A DNA stretch of 64,000 bases from Desulfobacteraceae bacterium (GCA_011389935.1 JAABTJ010000007.1:56132-120131), one strand, 5' to 3'; positions 17,356 through 26,353 are shown, counted from the first letter of the stretch. A program made the numbers and translations. Notes: a model not told the origin generated them from the letters alone.

Positions 17356-18562
17356 GTTCCTCTTCGGGACGGATAACAAGGAAATATATCCGGCCGGAAT
17401 GCTTCATGTGTCCGGCGGCGGTTTCGGCATAATCCCCGCTTCCCCAGAACAGGTCCGCCCGCTGCGGCCCCACAATGGCCGATCCGGTATCCTGGTTCAG
17501 TGCAAATCTTGAAAACCCAACCCATTTTTCAATATTGCCGGAACCGTCGCATACCGGCTTGCTGCTATTGATAAACAGCAGCGACCCCGGCGGAAAGGCT
17601 GCCTGATCCAGGGCCACCGAACGCCCCATTGTCAACGGCGCGCCTATGCAGCCACGAACGCCGTTTTCGCCTTCCCGGAAAAAAATGTAGCGGGGGTTAT
17701 ACTGGAGGATCTCTTTTTCCTTTCGGGGATTGTTCCGGATGTATTGCGCGATTCTCTGCATGGACATATCCGCGGCAGCGATTTTCCCCTTATCGATGAG
17801 ATATTTGCCGATACTTTTGTAGGGCAGACCGTTTGAAATATCATAGTGCAGGTTGATATGACGGCCATCGTCCAAAAGGATCTTTCCGGAGCCCTGGACC
17901 TGGAGAAAAAAAAGCGCCACCGGATCGCTTACCCATGCAATGGGAGACGCCCTTTCTTCAAGAACACCGGCGTCTATCTCGCTGCGATTGAAATACGGCA
18001 CCACTTTTTCGTCCTCGATTCGGCCGATAAGGGTTTGGGGGCTGCATTTCAAGGCAAATGGGGTCAAATCGATGGTCACCAGGTCATCGGGGCGGCCGTA
18101 CACCGGGTAGCGAAACGTTTCGCATGCTTTCCGGCTGCCGCGAATCATCGGCTCATAGTACCCCGTGAACAACACCTCCAGCGGCCTGCCGTTTTCCCGG
18201 TGGGCATAGAGCGATCCATTTTCTCCGATGAATTCATTGAGCGCAGCGGATTCCGGCCCGGTCTCCAGAAAATCCCGAAAGCGGCGAAGGCCGGCGGCAA
18301 GGGTTTCTGCAGCGTATTTGTCTCGTCCGTACGAAAATACCCGGTCTTCCGGAAGTCTTTCGTAGTACGCAATGCTTGCCGAAACCGCCTCCGCAAGCAG
18401 GCGGAGGTCTTCGTCGTCTTCAAAAGACGGCCACTGCTCCGCCGGAATCTTCTCCATACCGGCGGTGGGGAGATCTGCTGCAACGGCACATGCAAACAGC
18501 TGGAATACCGAAAAAAGAAAAACAAGCACAAACGCCGCCGTCGAATTACTTCCCGGTTTCAT
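17312..18562 (-). CDS. mltA: Membrane-bound lytic murein transglycosylase A
   Basis: This enzyme cleaves peptidoglycan glycan strands to form 1,6-anhydromuropeptides. The 416-residue protein has an N-terminal hydrophobic segment (AAFVLVFLFSVFQLFACAVA) whose LFAC could serve as a lipobox, in line with E. coli MltA being a lipoprotein. The MltA domain follows (FTGYYEPMIRGSR, FFLQVQGSGKI) and then the 3D domain with the catalytic Asp in RADLFWGSGDYAETAAGHM. The ATG at 18562 overlaps the end of rmuC by 17 nt in another frame and follows GGAGG. A reading from 18754 would add 64 implausible residues that overlap rmuC. Confidence 0.88.
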   Translation of the reverse strand: MKPGSNSTAAFVLVFLFSVFQLFACAVAADLPTAGMEKIPAEQWPSFEDDEDLRLLAEAVSASIAYYERLPEDRVFSYGRDKYAAETLAAGLRRFRDFLETGPESAALNEFIGENGSLYAHRENGRPLEVLFTGYYEPMIRGSRKACETFRYPVYGRPDDLVTIDLTPFALKCSPQTLIGRIEDEKVVPYFNRSEIDAGVLEERASPIAWVSDPVALFFLQVQGSGKILLDDGRHINLHYDISNGLPYKSIGKYLIDKGKIAAADMSMQRIAQYIRNNPRKEKEILQYNPRYIFFREGENGVRGCIGAPLTMGRSVALDQAAFPPGSLLFINSSKPVCDGSGNIEKWVGFSRFALNQDTGSAIVGPQRADLFWGSGDYAETAAGHMKHSGRIYFLVIRPEEEPMIGSHRGSGGFFQ

Positions 18563-19907
18563 GCGCTTCCGCCTCCGCCTCCGTCTCAATGCGCCGGGAG
18601 CGCCTCTCGACAAGCTCCGGCGCATCCAGGGTTTTTTCATTGTTCCCGGCCGCCCCCATTTCCTGAAAACGACGGGCCGATACCAGCACGCGCTTTTCAA
18701 CCGAACCAATCGTTTTGTTGTAGCTGGATACGCACTTGTCCAGATCGCGCCCAAGCCTGTTCAAGTGCTCCACCATGGAATAAATCCGGCTGTAGAGCGC
18801 ACTGGCCAGTTCGCTGACCTCCCGGGCGTTTTCCACGGCGGCATCCTGGCGCCAGCCGTATGCAACGGTTTTCAGAAGTGTGATCAGGGTGGTCGGGGTT
18901 GCCAGTATAACCCCTTTTCCGGAGCCCTGTTCGATCAGGGAGGGGGACTGTTTCAATGCTGCACTGAAAAAATTTTCCCCGGGCATGAACATCACCACAA
19001 ACTCAGGGGTCGGGGAAAATCCGCTGAAATACGATTTCTGGGAGAGTTTGCCGATATGCCGCTGGACATGCACGGCATGCCGGGCAAGGTGCTCCTCCGC
19101 TTTTTCGGCGGATTCGGCTTCAAGGGAATCGAGATATGCCGTAATGGGCACTTTGGCGTCGATGACAATGCTCCGGTTCCCGGGAAGCCGGACGAGCATG
19201 TCCGGTCGCATAACGCCGCCTTCGGAACCGGTTGTGGGCTGTTCAAAAAAATCGCAGTGGTTCTCCATCCCGGCGATTTCAACAACCCGTTTCAGCGTCA
19301 TCTCCCCCCAGCGCCCCCTTACATGGGGGAGCCGCAGGGCCGATACCAGCTTGCCGGTTTCCTTCTGAAGGTCCTGCTGGGTTTTTGCCAGGGAAATCAC
19401 CTGCTGGGTCAGCCCCCCGTACGCCTCCTGGCGGGCCTGTTCCATGGCCTGCACCTGCCGGTCGTATTTTTCCAGGCTTTCGACAATGGGCTGAACCATA
19501 TCGCCAATATTTTTGCGCTTGTTTTCCATTTCATTTTTTGCCGCATCAAAATACCGGGCAAACGTGGATCCGGCAAGGTCCAGAAAGTAGCGGTTGTTGT
19601 CCTGCAGGGCCTTGGACGAAAGGGAGGAAAAGGCCTGCTCCGCACGGCTCCGGATTTCCTCGAACATCTCGGCCTGCTTCTTCACCAGCTCCTGCTGGGA
19701 TTCCATTTTGGCCCGGAGATGGGCCTCGCTTGAAGCCGCTTCTGAAAGGCTTTGGCGCAACGCCTGGTTTTCATGCGCAAGCGCCTCTTTCTCCGCGTTT
19801 ACGGCCGAAAAACGCCTTCTGCCGGCAATCCACACGATCAGACCGCCGGCAATAAACCCGCCAACAGATGCGGCAACAAGGTAGAGTATTTCTATGGGGA
19901 TAAACAT
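18546..19907 (-). CDS. rmuC: DNA recombination protein RmuC
   Basis: This 453-residue protein starts with one membrane helix (ILYLVAASVGGFIAGGLIVWI). A long coiled coil (about 35-190) follows, then the RmuC nuclease-like domain (LPHVRGRWGEMTLKRVVEIA, MRPDMLVRLPGNRSIVIDAKVP, FMPGENFFSAAL), which has a PD-(D/E)XK-like core seen in D...VIDAKVP. RmuC proteins limit recombination between inverted repeats. It lies between moaC (31 nt upstream) and mltA (overlapping), in a minus-strand run starting at mobA. Confidence 0.92.
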   Translation of the reverse strand: MFIPIEILYLVAASVGGFIAGGLIVWIAGRRRFSAVNAEKEALAHENQALRQSLSEAASSEAHLRAKMESQQELVKKQAEMFEEIRSRAEQAFSSLSSKALQDNNRYFLDLAGSTFARYFDAAKNEMENKRKNIGDMVQPIVESLEKYDRQVQAMEQARQEAYGGLTQQVISLAKTQQDLQKETGKLVSALRLPHVRGRWGEMTLKRVVEIAGMENHCDFFEQPTTGSEGGVMRPDMLVRLPGNRSIVIDAKVPITAYLDSLEAESAEKAEEHLARHAVHVQRHIGKLSQKSYFSGFSPTPEFVVMFMPGENFFSAALKQSPSLIEQGSGKGVILATPTTLITLLKTVAYGWRQDAAVENAREVSELASALYSRIYSMVEHLNRLGRDLDKCVSSYNKTIGSVEKRVLVSARRFQEMGAAGNNEKTLDAPELVERRSRRIETEAEAEAHETGK

Positions 19908-19938
19908 ATTTCTTTACACTTTCCGGGAAAGCCCGAAA

Positions 19939-20418
19939 TCATTCCTCCCGGCGATACAATCCGCTCTTCCCTCCGGATTTTTCAAGGAGTCGTATTCCGG
20001 ATATCACCATCCCCCTGTCATGGGACTTGCACATGTCGTATATGGTCAATGCCGCCACCGAAACGGCGGTCATGGCCTCCATTTCAACCCCGGTCCGGTC
20101 AGCGGCCCTGACATGCCCCTCGATATGGACGGCACCCGCTTCCTTGTCCAAATGGAAGTCAAGCTGGACATGACGGATGTTTATGGGATGGCACATGGGG
20201 ATGAGGGTATGGGTCTGCTTTGCGGCAAGAATGCCCGCTATCCGAGCCGTCTCAAGGACGTTTCCCTTTCGAACCCGGTTGCCCGCCACCTTGTCGAATG
20301 TGTCGGCATTCATGGTGATCGTGCCGCCGGCCCTTGCATGCCGGTCCGTCACGTCCTTGTCCCCGACATCCACCATCCGGACAGCGCCGTTTTCATCCAT
20401 ATGCGTGAATTCGTTCAC
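19939..20418 (-). CDS. moaC: Cyclic pyranopterin monophosphate synthase MoaC
   Basis: Converts the MoaA product to cyclic pyranopterin monophosphate in molybdenum cofactor synthesis. The protein shows MVDVGDKDVTDRHARA, AKQTHTLIPMCHPINI, DRTGVEMEAMTAVSVAALT and YDMCKSHDRGM, all family hallmarks. I start at the GTG at 20418 (159 aa, the usual length), placed 5 nt after GGGAGG. An ATG at 20400 is an alternative, and a reading to 20478 lacks a ribosome site. It sits between moaE-like and rmuC. moaA is not in the window. Confidence 0.93.
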   Translation of the reverse strand: MNEFTHMDENGAVRMVDVGDKDVTDRHARAGGTITMNADTFDKVAGNRVRKGNVLETARIAGILAAKQTHTLIPMCHPINIRHVQLDFHLDKEAGAVHIEGHVRAADRTGVEMEAMTAVSVAALTIYDMCKSHDRGMVISGIRLLEKSGGKSGLYRREE

Positions 20419-20486
20419 GAACACCTCCCAACGGATACCATCCTTACCTTCCTCCCTGTTTTTTCTCCGCCTTCCCATCCCCGGTC

Positions 20487-20846
20487 TCAGACAAAATGCT
20501 CGGTCTTATGGGTCACCTCCTCCTTGACGGCATCGATCAACGAAGCCATCGCAGCAAGCACATTTTCGCGGATATCACCGGCCACCACGACAGTCATGAT
20601 CCTTTCTCCCGGAAAAAGCCTGGTATGACCGGTTATCTCCACCAATACCTCCACAATGCCTTGCATCTGCTCGTGTTTTTGGATAACCCCGTCAAGGTTT
20701 TTTTCATCCACGCGCATTTCGATGGAAGACACTTTCCGCCCGCTTTTTGAATACCCGCGAACGATGCCCGTGTGGGTCAGGATCATGCCAACCCGCTCCC
20801 CCTCGGGATGCTTCTGAATTTCTTTAATCTTTGCGTCAATATTCAT
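20487..20846 (-). CDS. moaE: MoaE-family protein (divergent molybdopterin synthase catalytic subunit)
   Basis: This 119-residue protein has the MoaE fold pattern: GMILTHTGIVRGYSKSG near the N-terminus, GHTRLFPGERIMTVVVAGDIRENVLAAM in two pieces in the middle, and a Lys near the end (EEVTHKTEHFV) where MoaE has its catalytic lysine region. It is shorter than E. coli MoaE (about 150 residues) and the active-site segment is not well conserved. It may be a genuine synthase subunit or a relative with a related role. Its place between mobA and moaC supports molybdenum cofactor synthesis. No moaD was seen. Confidence 0.75.
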   Translation of the reverse strand: MNIDAKIKEIQKHPEGERVGMILTHTGIVRGYSKSGRKVSSIEMRVDEKNLDGVIQKHEQMQGIVEVLVEITGHTRLFPGERIMTVVVAGDIRENVLAAMASLIDAVKEEVTHKTEHFV

Positions 20847-20886
20847 ATCGACACCGCTCCTCTGGCAAAAAAGCCTTTCTGTTTGT

Positions 20887-21492
20887 TCAATGCAAAAAGT
20901 TTTCCGCCCTGCCGGCCCGGTCCAGGTCAGCCGCCGTGTTGATGTTAAAAAAGGATTTCAGCGCCGGGTCCTTCTCGAGAAGCCTTTCCCTGGAAATCTT
21001 TATAACCCGCATCTTGTTGAAAACGCTTTTGATTTTGAACTTTCCCTGGGCCAGGTGCCTTTCAACAACCGGGAGTGCGGATGTTGCATATGCGGCCAGA
21101 AGCGGTTCCGTGCCGGACGGGGTTTCCGGCATTACCGCGGCGGCATCCGGATGAATTCTGGAAAGAACGAGCTCTATGATTTCCTTTTGTATAAACGGTG
21201 TATCACAGGCAGCGACAAAAATATAAGGGTTTTGCGCATACATCAGTCCCGCATGAATCCCGGTGAGGGAGCTTCTTGCGGAAAAAATATCCGTCACAAG
21301 CGTCACGTCATAATCCAGATATGCAAGGGGGGTGTTCGTGACAATGAGGATATCGTCGAAAATCGCTTGAAACACCTCGATAATGGGATCAATGATCCGC
21401 CGGCCGTTTATTTCGAAAAAAGCCTTGTTTCTGCCTTGAAAACGGGAACTCAAACCGCCGGCAAGGATTACCCCGGAACAGGAGATGCGCAT
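20887..21492 (-). CDS. mobA: Molybdenum cofactor guanylyltransferase MobA
   Basis: Attaches GMP to molybdopterin to form the guanine dinucleotide cofactor used by DMSO-reductase-family enzymes. The 201-residue protein begins with the nucleotide-binding loop GVILAGGLSSRFQGRNKAFF and continues with FVAACDTPFIQKE, the metal-binding Asp region, and EPLLAAY. The ATG at 21492 follows AGGAA at about 8 nt; the 22 residues of the longer reading look non-coding. It is first in the mobA-moaE-moaC-rmuC-mltA run. Confidence 0.9.
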   Translation of the reverse strand: MRISCSGVILAGGLSSRFQGRNKAFFEINGRRIIDPIIEVFQAIFDDILIVTNTPLAYLDYDVTLVTDIFSARSSLTGIHAGLMYAQNPYIFVAACDTPFIQKEIIELVLSRIHPDAAAVMPETPSGTEPLLAAYATSALPVVERHLAQGKFKIKSVFNKMRVIKISRERLLEKDPALKSFFNINTAADLDRAGRAENFLH

Positions 21493-21760
21493 TGTGAAAT
21501 TCCTGCGGTGCTGAAACCGTTTCAACTGTCTGCGTTGCCATTGCTGTTTGGGCATCATCGGCAGGGAGAAGTTCCGGCCCCAAAGCCGAAAACCGAGACG
21601 TCATACAGGGTGCCGATGGCCGGTACACCAAGTCCGTGCAAGGGCAAACATAAATCTTGATCTCATAGGAATTCATAGTATATGGTGCTATTGTTTTCAA
21701 TTGTTTTCAGCGCTTTTGACGAAAAAGAATTGCATTTTAACCCATGTAAGGAACAATTTG

Positions 21761-22294
21761 ATGAAACGCAAAACGGTCCTCGAATCAGGGGAAATTGAAA
21801 AAATGCTGGTTCACCTTGCCGATGCGATCGCAAACGACCGGAGCGACCCTTCCCGGTTTGCACTTGTGGGGATTCATACCCGCGGTGTATTCCTGGCCGA
21901 ACGGATCCGGAAAATCATCATGGAGACCCGCAACCTGCACCTCAGCATCGGCAATATCGATATCAACCTCTACCGTGACGACTGGACCCGCAGCACGCAT
22001 CACCCGGAGGTTCGCGGCAGCGATATACCGTTCCCCCTGGACGGCAGAGACATCCTGCTGGTCGATGATGTCCTGTTTACAGGGCGCACCGTTCGCGCTG
22101 CCATGGATGCACTGATGGACTACGGCCGTCCCGACCGGATCGCCCTATGCGTTCTTATCGACCGCGGGCACCGGGAGCTTCCCATCCAGGCCAATTATAC
22201 GGGCAGGTATATCGAAACGGAAAAAAGCGAATCCGTAAACGTCATGCTTACTGAATGTGACGGCGAGGACCGGGTCGATATTCTGGCGCCATAA
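21761..22294 (+). CDS. pyrR: Bifunctional pyr operon regulator/uracil phosphoribosyltransferase PyrR
   Basis: This 177-residue protein has the type I phosphoribosyltransferase fold with the PRPP loop (ILLVDDVLFTGRTVRAAMDAL) and the PyrR-typical stretches FALVGIHTRGVFLAER and IDINLYRDDWTR. In other bacteria it binds pyr mRNA to promote attenuation and has some uracil phosphoribosyltransferase activity. The ATG at 21761 has AAGGAA upstream; a reading from 21548 adds 71 residues of non-coding look. No pyrimidine genes are adjacent. moaB follows after 28 nt. Confidence 0.93.
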   Translation: MKRKTVLESGEIEKMLVHLADAIANDRSDPSRFALVGIHTRGVFLAERIRKIIMETRNLHLSIGNIDINLYRDDWTRSTHHPEVRGSDIPFPLDGRDILLVDDVLFTGRTVRAAMDALMDYGRPDRIALCVLIDRGHRELPIQANYTGRYIETEKSESVNVMLTECDGEDRVDILAP

Positions 22295-22322
22295 CGACAC
22301 CAATCAAAGAACACAGGAAACC

Positions 22323-22826
22323 ATGGCCAAAAAAGACCACCTGAAACAGGCGCCGAAAACAGTCAAAATCGGCATCATAACCGTATCGACGACCCGCAGC
22401 ACGGGCGAGGACAAAAGCGGGCAGTGGATGAAGCGGCAATGCGAGAAGGAAGGCCACGAAATCGTCGACTACCGTATTGTAACCGATGACCGCCACCAAA
22501 TAACAAAAGCAGTAAGCGCATCCATTGATATCCATAAACCCGATATCCTGCTGGTCAACGGCGGTACCGGTATCGGCCGGACGGATGTCACCATAGAAGC
22601 CGTCAGCCCGCTTTTTGTAAAGGAAATGACCGCTTTTGGAACGCTGTTCGCGAAACTCAGCTTCCACCAGATCGATTCAGCGGCCATCCTTTCGCGTGCA
22701 ACGGCGGGGGTAATCGGGGACACGGCCGTATTCTGCCTTCCGGGAAGCCTCAAAGCGTGCAAACTGGCCTGTATTGAGCTTATTTTGCCGGAAATCGCGC
22801 ATGTTGCCGCCCACTTGCGAAACTGA
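22323..22826 (+). CDS. moaB: Molybdenum cofactor biosynthesis protein B (MoaB/Mog family)
   Basis: This 167-residue MogA/MoaB-fold protein adenylylates molybdopterin or acts in a related step. It shows IGIITVSTTRS at the first strand, the central VNGGTGIGRTDVTIEAV loop (consensus GGTG-x5-D-x-T) and AFCLPGS-type phosphate contacts (AVFCLPGSLKACKLA). The ATG at 22323 follows AGGAA; the longer reading overlaps pyrR. Its position opposite mobA-moaE-moaC makes a divergent molybdenum cofactor cluster. Confidence 0.9.
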   Translation: MAKKDHLKQAPKTVKIGIITVSTTRSTGEDKSGQWMKRQCEKEGHEIVDYRIVTDDRHQITKAVSASIDIHKPDILLVNGGTGIGRTDVTIEAVSPLFVKEMTAFGTLFAKLSFHQIDSAAILSRATAGVIGDTAVFCLPGSLKACKLACIELILPEIAHVAAHLRN

Positions 22827-22968
22827 ATATACACGGTGACGCAAAAAACCGTATACCCTTACTGCAGCGAAAACACAGGAGTAATTGGTGCATAAGGGAA
22901 TCTGCCCGGGGGAAAAACAGCATGGCGCTTCAAAATCATAACCATCCGTTTTCAGGGAGATATGTACA

Positions 22969-23349
22969 ATGTTCGGTATAGGAATGCCGGAATTGATATT
23001 AATTCTGGTTGTGGCACTCATCGTCATCGGCCCCAAGAAGCTGCCCGATATGGCCAAGTCCCTGGGCAAAGCCGTAAACGAGTTCAAGAGTGCTACCCAG
23101 GATTTCAAAGATTCCATCGACACCGAGGTCAAGGACATCAAGGCCCTTGACAGAAAGGACCCGCCGGGACGGGTCGGAAAGCGGGCCCCGGAGAAAGCCG
23201 GAAGCGATGCGGCATCCCCTGAAAACGAAGAACAGGAGGCGTTGAAACCGGAAACCGATACCCATACCGACGACATAAAAACCGGTATCCCCGAATATGA
23301 CGATGCAGCGGAAGCCAACCGGGAGAAAGCGGTAAAAAACAATGAATGA
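22969..23349 (+). CDS. tatB: Sec-independent protein translocase subunit TatB (TatA/B family)
   Basis: This 126-residue protein has one N-terminal membrane helix (MPELILILVVALIVIGPKKL), a hinge GPKKLPD, an amphipathic helix (MAKSLGKAVNEFKSATQDF) and a long acidic tail. The GPKKLP hinge and the length favour TatB over TatA. It would form the twin-arginine receptor with TatC for export of folded cofactor-bearing enzymes. GGGAGA lies upstream. It overlaps tatC by 8 nt, so the two are translationally coupled. No separate tatA is visible, so one protein may serve both roles. Confidence 0.88.
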   Translation: MFGIGMPELILILVVALIVIGPKKLPDMAKSLGKAVNEFKSATQDFKDSIDTEVKDIKALDRKDPPGRVGKRAPEKAGSDAASPENEEQEALKPETDTHTDDIKTGIPEYDDAAEANREKAVKNNE

Positions 23350-24091
23350 AGACCAAGACAAGCTGCCTTTAACCGAACACCTGGAAGAATTGCGCAAGCG
23401 GCTGATACGCTGTATCATTGCCATATTTTCCTGTTTCGTGGTTGCATACGTGTTCAAGGAAAGACTTTTTGAAATCCTTGTCGCCCCCCTGATAAAAGTG
23501 ATGCGCCAGGAAGACACCCTGATCTTTACCGGCATTCCCGAGGCGTTTTTCACCTATCTGAAGGTTTCACTGCTTGCCGGAATATTTTTAGCGGCGCCCT
23601 TCCTCATCTATCAGTTCTGGATGTTCGTGGCTCCCGGCCTTTACAAGCATGAGCGAAAAACCATGATCCCGATCATTTTTGTTTCTTCGCTTTTTTTTAT
23701 CGGCGGCGCCCTGTTCGGTTATTTTGTCGTCTTTCCTATTGGATTCAAGTTCCTTCTGGGGTTCGCCTCGGAAACCATCCGGCCCTTGCCGTCCATGCGC
23801 GAATACCTGAGTTTTTCCGCCAAACTGCTGTTCGCCTTCGGCATTGTATTTGAACTGCCGATCGTGATCACCTTCCTGGCGAGGCTGGGTATCGTTACCG
23901 TCCCCTTTCTCAAAAAAAACAGAAAATATGCCATTTTGATATTTTTCGTGGGTGCTGCACTCCTGACACCGCCGGATGTCGTCACCCAGTCCCTGCTGGC
24001 GCTGCCCTTGATCATTTTATATGAAATCAGCATACTTGGCGCCTATGCATTTGGCCGGCAAAAAACAACCCCTGAATCGCCAGACGATTGA
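23342..24091 (+). CDS. tatC: Sec-independent protein translocase TatC
   Basis: This 249-residue protein has six membrane helices and TatC signatures: LTEHLEELRKRLIRC at the N-terminus, the KVSLLAGIFLAAPFLIYQFW helix, FVAPGLYKHERK and FGIVFELPIVITFLARLGI. With TatB it recognises twin-arginine signal peptides. The start lies inside the end of tatB. Neighbouring molybdenum cofactor genes fit a role in exporting molybdoenzymes, which is inference. Confidence 0.95.
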   Translation: MNEDQDKLPLTEHLEELRKRLIRCIIAIFSCFVVAYVFKERLFEILVAPLIKVMRQEDTLIFTGIPEAFFTYLKVSLLAGIFLAAPFLIYQFWMFVAPGLYKHERKTMIPIIFVSSLFFIGGALFGYFVVFPIGFKFLLGFASETIRPLPSMREYLSFSAKLLFAFGIVFELPIVITFLARLGIVTVPFLKKNRKYAILIFFVGAALLTPPDVVTQSLLALPLIILYEISILGAYAFGRQKTTPESPDD

Positions 24092-24111
24092 CCGGGAATG
24101 GATGAATTTCA

Positions 24112-24140
24112 TTGACATAATCGGATATTTTTGGTAGAGA
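24112..24140 (+). promoter_or_regulatory. Promoter candidate for cytochrome c3 gene
   Basis: A perfect TTGACA (24112-24117), a 17-nt spacer and TAGAGA (24135-24140) lie about 95 nt before the cytochrome start. The -10 is only a partial match. Confidence 0.5.
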
Positions 24141-24233
24141 TCTATTTTGAATTGAATAAAAACTTTGTGATACATCCGTACGAAACGAAGAACATCTGAA
24201 GATATACGATTCAACAATCAGGAGGTGGTCGAA

Positions 24234-24677
24234 ATGAGCAGAAAATTGATACTGGCGGTTCTTTTCGCAGGCGTTGCAACCCTTTTTATTGCCGCAGGGC
24301 TTCAGGCCGGACTTGAAGGGAGCCCGGATGTCATTACCATGGAAAACACCGAGGCGTTTGAGTCCCACCGCATGGGGATCGTCGAGTTCGCCCATACAAA
24401 GCATGTCGAAGATTTCGGCTACAGCTGCGGCGAATGCCACCATGATGACACCGGCGCCCCGATGGATGACATAACATATGAAGACGAGGTCGCGTCCTGC
24501 TTTGAATGCCATAGCGAACCCGGCCAGCCGGAGCGCGGTGCCTCCAAAGAAGAAGAGCTTGAGTATTATTATGGCGCAGTGCACCAAAACTGCATAGACT
24601 GCCATAAAGCCTACAATGAGGAAACCGGGGAAAAAACCGCACCCTTCGCATGTACCCAGTGCCATCCGAGAAAGTAA
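24234..24677 (+). CDS. Periplasmic tetraheme cytochrome c3 family protein
   Basis: This 147-residue electron carrier has a signal peptide (RKLILAVLFAGVATLFIAAG) and four CxxCH heme sites: CGECH, CFECH, CIDCH and CTQCH. The His-rich segment FAHTKHVEDFGYSCGECHH holds distal histidine ligands as in class III cytochrome c3. In sulfate reducers such proteins pass electrons between periplasmic hydrogenases or formate dehydrogenases and membrane complexes. The ATG at 24234 follows GGAGG. The gene stands alone, with its own promoter and a strong terminator. Confidence 0.92.
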   Translation: MSRKLILAVLFAGVATLFIAAGLQAGLEGSPDVITMENTEAFESHRMGIVEFAHTKHVEDFGYSCGECHHDDTGAPMDDITYEDEVASCFECHSEPGQPERGASKEEELEYYYGAVHQNCIDCHKAYNEETGEKTAPFACTQCHPRK

Positions 24678-24708
24678 TGGAATAGCTTTCATCCCCAAAG
24701 GAAATACG

Positions 24709-24751
24709 GACAAAAAAAGCCGGACAGCAAACGCTGCCGGCTTTTTTTGTC
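24709..24751. terminator. Strong bidirectional rho-independent terminator
   Basis: A long stem (GACAAAAAAAGCCGG, one bulge, CAGC, loop AAAC, then the complement) has A and T runs at its base. It separates the cytochrome c3 gene from the converging dsrN gene and can work in both directions. Confidence 0.9.
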
Positions 24752-24799
24752 CTGCAAAGAAAAAATACATTCGGCTGCCCCGCAAAAAGGGGCGCATCA

Positions 24800-26287
24800 T
24801 TATCCCCGGGATACCGGGCCGCATGAATCCATGCCGCTTTTGTACGATCTTGCCAGCCGGACAATGGCACGCGCCCACTGGGGGCACCCAAGGGCATGGA
24901 GGTGGGTGTAGGTGGCCATGACGTTTCCCATGCAAACCCCATCTTTGGGCACCCCATCGCAATCAATGAATCCGCGCCCCTTTTCCATGTCGAAAACCAG
25001 GTCGCAGGATTCGCCGCCCCATTTCATCACCCGGGAATAATGGAACTCATGCCCTTTCAGTTCCATGCCTCTGGGAAAGAAGGGATTGTCCCGGTTGACC
25101 TTCACAACGGTATATCCGTGCCCCTGGGGACGTTTTGAAAAACCGAAAACGATGGGAAGCACACCGGCCATGGGGTAAACGGATTGATCCAGCACCAAGG
25201 ATTCCCCAAGGTACATCAGCCCGCCGCATTCTGCGTAAACAGGGAGCCCGCCGGCCGCCATGGACCGAATGGCTTCCCGGAACCGCAGATTGCCTGAAAG
25301 CGCCTCCGCATGGGTTTCCGGAAACCCGCCGCCAATGTAAAGGGCGTCTATAACCGGCATATCTCCCGCATCAAGGGGGCTGAGAAAAACTACGTCCGCG
25401 CCGGCCTCCGCGAGCGCTTCCAGGTTTTCCGGGTAATAGAACTGGAACGCCGAGTCCTGTAAAACCCCGACGCGAGGGCGGAACGCGCCGGCTTCGGAAG
25501 CCATTATCCCCCCGGTAGACGTCGGTGATTCACAGTCCATTTTCGTTTCGTTTCGAAACGGTAAAGGCGATTGCGAGGAAACGCCTTTCCGGGCAATCCG
25601 GCAAACCGCGTCAAGGTCGATGTACTCCTCCGCCATTCGCGTTGCCGACGCGATGGAAGCGGCGGCCCAGGATAGCTCGGGGGTGGGGATGAGCCCCATG
25701 TGACGCTCAGGAAAATCTTGGCCGGGAAGCTTGGGAATGGCACCGACCACAGGAAGGCCGCAGTAAGATTCAATGCAGTCTCTAAGGAGGCGTTCGTGCC
25801 GGATGCCGGCGACACGATTGACAATCACCCCCCCGATGGTCACGCGCGGGTCGAAATGAATGCATCCCATGACCAGGGCGGCCATCGTGCGCGTGCTCTT
25901 GGTGCAATCAATGCACAAAATCACCGGCGCTCCGAGCAGCATGGCAAGGGCGGCGCTGGAGGTCGTTCCCGTCGCATCGAGGCCGTCGTATAGACCGCGG
26001 TTTCCTTCGATGACGGCAATATCCGCATTGCGGCTTCGGTGGGCAAAAGAGCGGGCAACAAGGGGGTCGCTGAAAAGAAAAGAATCCAGATTATGACAAG
26101 GCCGGCCGGCAGCCATGGCCAGCCAGCCGGCATCAATATAATCAGGCCCTTTTTTGAAGGGGGCAACTGTCTTGCCGGACCGGGCCAAAGCGGCGATAAG
26201 GCCGATCGATACCACGGTTTTTCCGGATCCGCCCCGCAGTGCTGCGATCAGGACCCGCGGAATATCAGTGGTGTCGGCGTGATGCAT
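24800..26287 (-). CDS. dsrN: DsrN, siroheme amidase (cobyrinate a,c-diamide synthase family)
   Basis: This 495-residue glutamine-dependent amidotransferase of the CbiA/CobB family has an N-terminal ATP-binding domain (LIAALRGGSGKTVVSIGL, FKKGPDYID) and a C-terminal class I glutaminase-like domain with the nucleophile Cys in LPVYAECGGLMYLGES and the glutaminase His in LKGHEFHYSRV. Its place directly after dsrD identifies it as DsrN, which amidates siroheme for dissimilatory sulfite reductase. A cobalamin role is the alternative, but no other cob genes are nearby. Spacing to dsrD is 66 nt. Confidence 0.88.
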   Translation of the reverse strand: MHHADTTDIPRVLIAALRGGSGKTVVSIGLIAALARSGKTVAPFKKGPDYIDAGWLAMAAGRPCHNLDSFLFSDPLVARSFAHRSRNADIAVIEGNRGLYDGLDATGTTSSAALAMLLGAPVILCIDCTKSTRTMAALVMGCIHFDPRVTIGGVIVNRVAGIRHERLLRDCIESYCGLPVVGAIPKLPGQDFPERHMGLIPTPELSWAAASIASATRMAEEYIDLDAVCRIARKGVSSQSPLPFRNETKMDCESPTSTGGIMASEAGAFRPRVGVLQDSAFQFYYPENLEALAEAGADVVFLSPLDAGDMPVIDALYIGGGFPETHAEALSGNLRFREAIRSMAAGGLPVYAECGGLMYLGESLVLDQSVYPMAGVLPIVFGFSKRPQGHGYTVVKVNRDNPFFPRGMELKGHEFHYSRVMKWGGESCDLVFDMEKGRGFIDCDGVPKDGVCMGNVMATYTHLHALGCPQWARAIVRLARSYKSGMDSCGPVSRG

Positions 26288-26353
26288 TTGCGCTCAAATC
26301 TGCCCGGTCTTGTAAACCATATAAACAAGAAGATATCAGACAGCGTATATTCG

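Noticed and set aside
21389..21700. 103-codon minus-strand ORF overlapping the start of mobA
   Set aside because: It overlaps mobA in another frame and has no recognisable content.
24800..26287. Cobalamin riboswitch before the CbiA-like gene
   Set aside because: No B12-box or conserved core was found; synteny with dsrD points to DsrN rather than cobalamin control.
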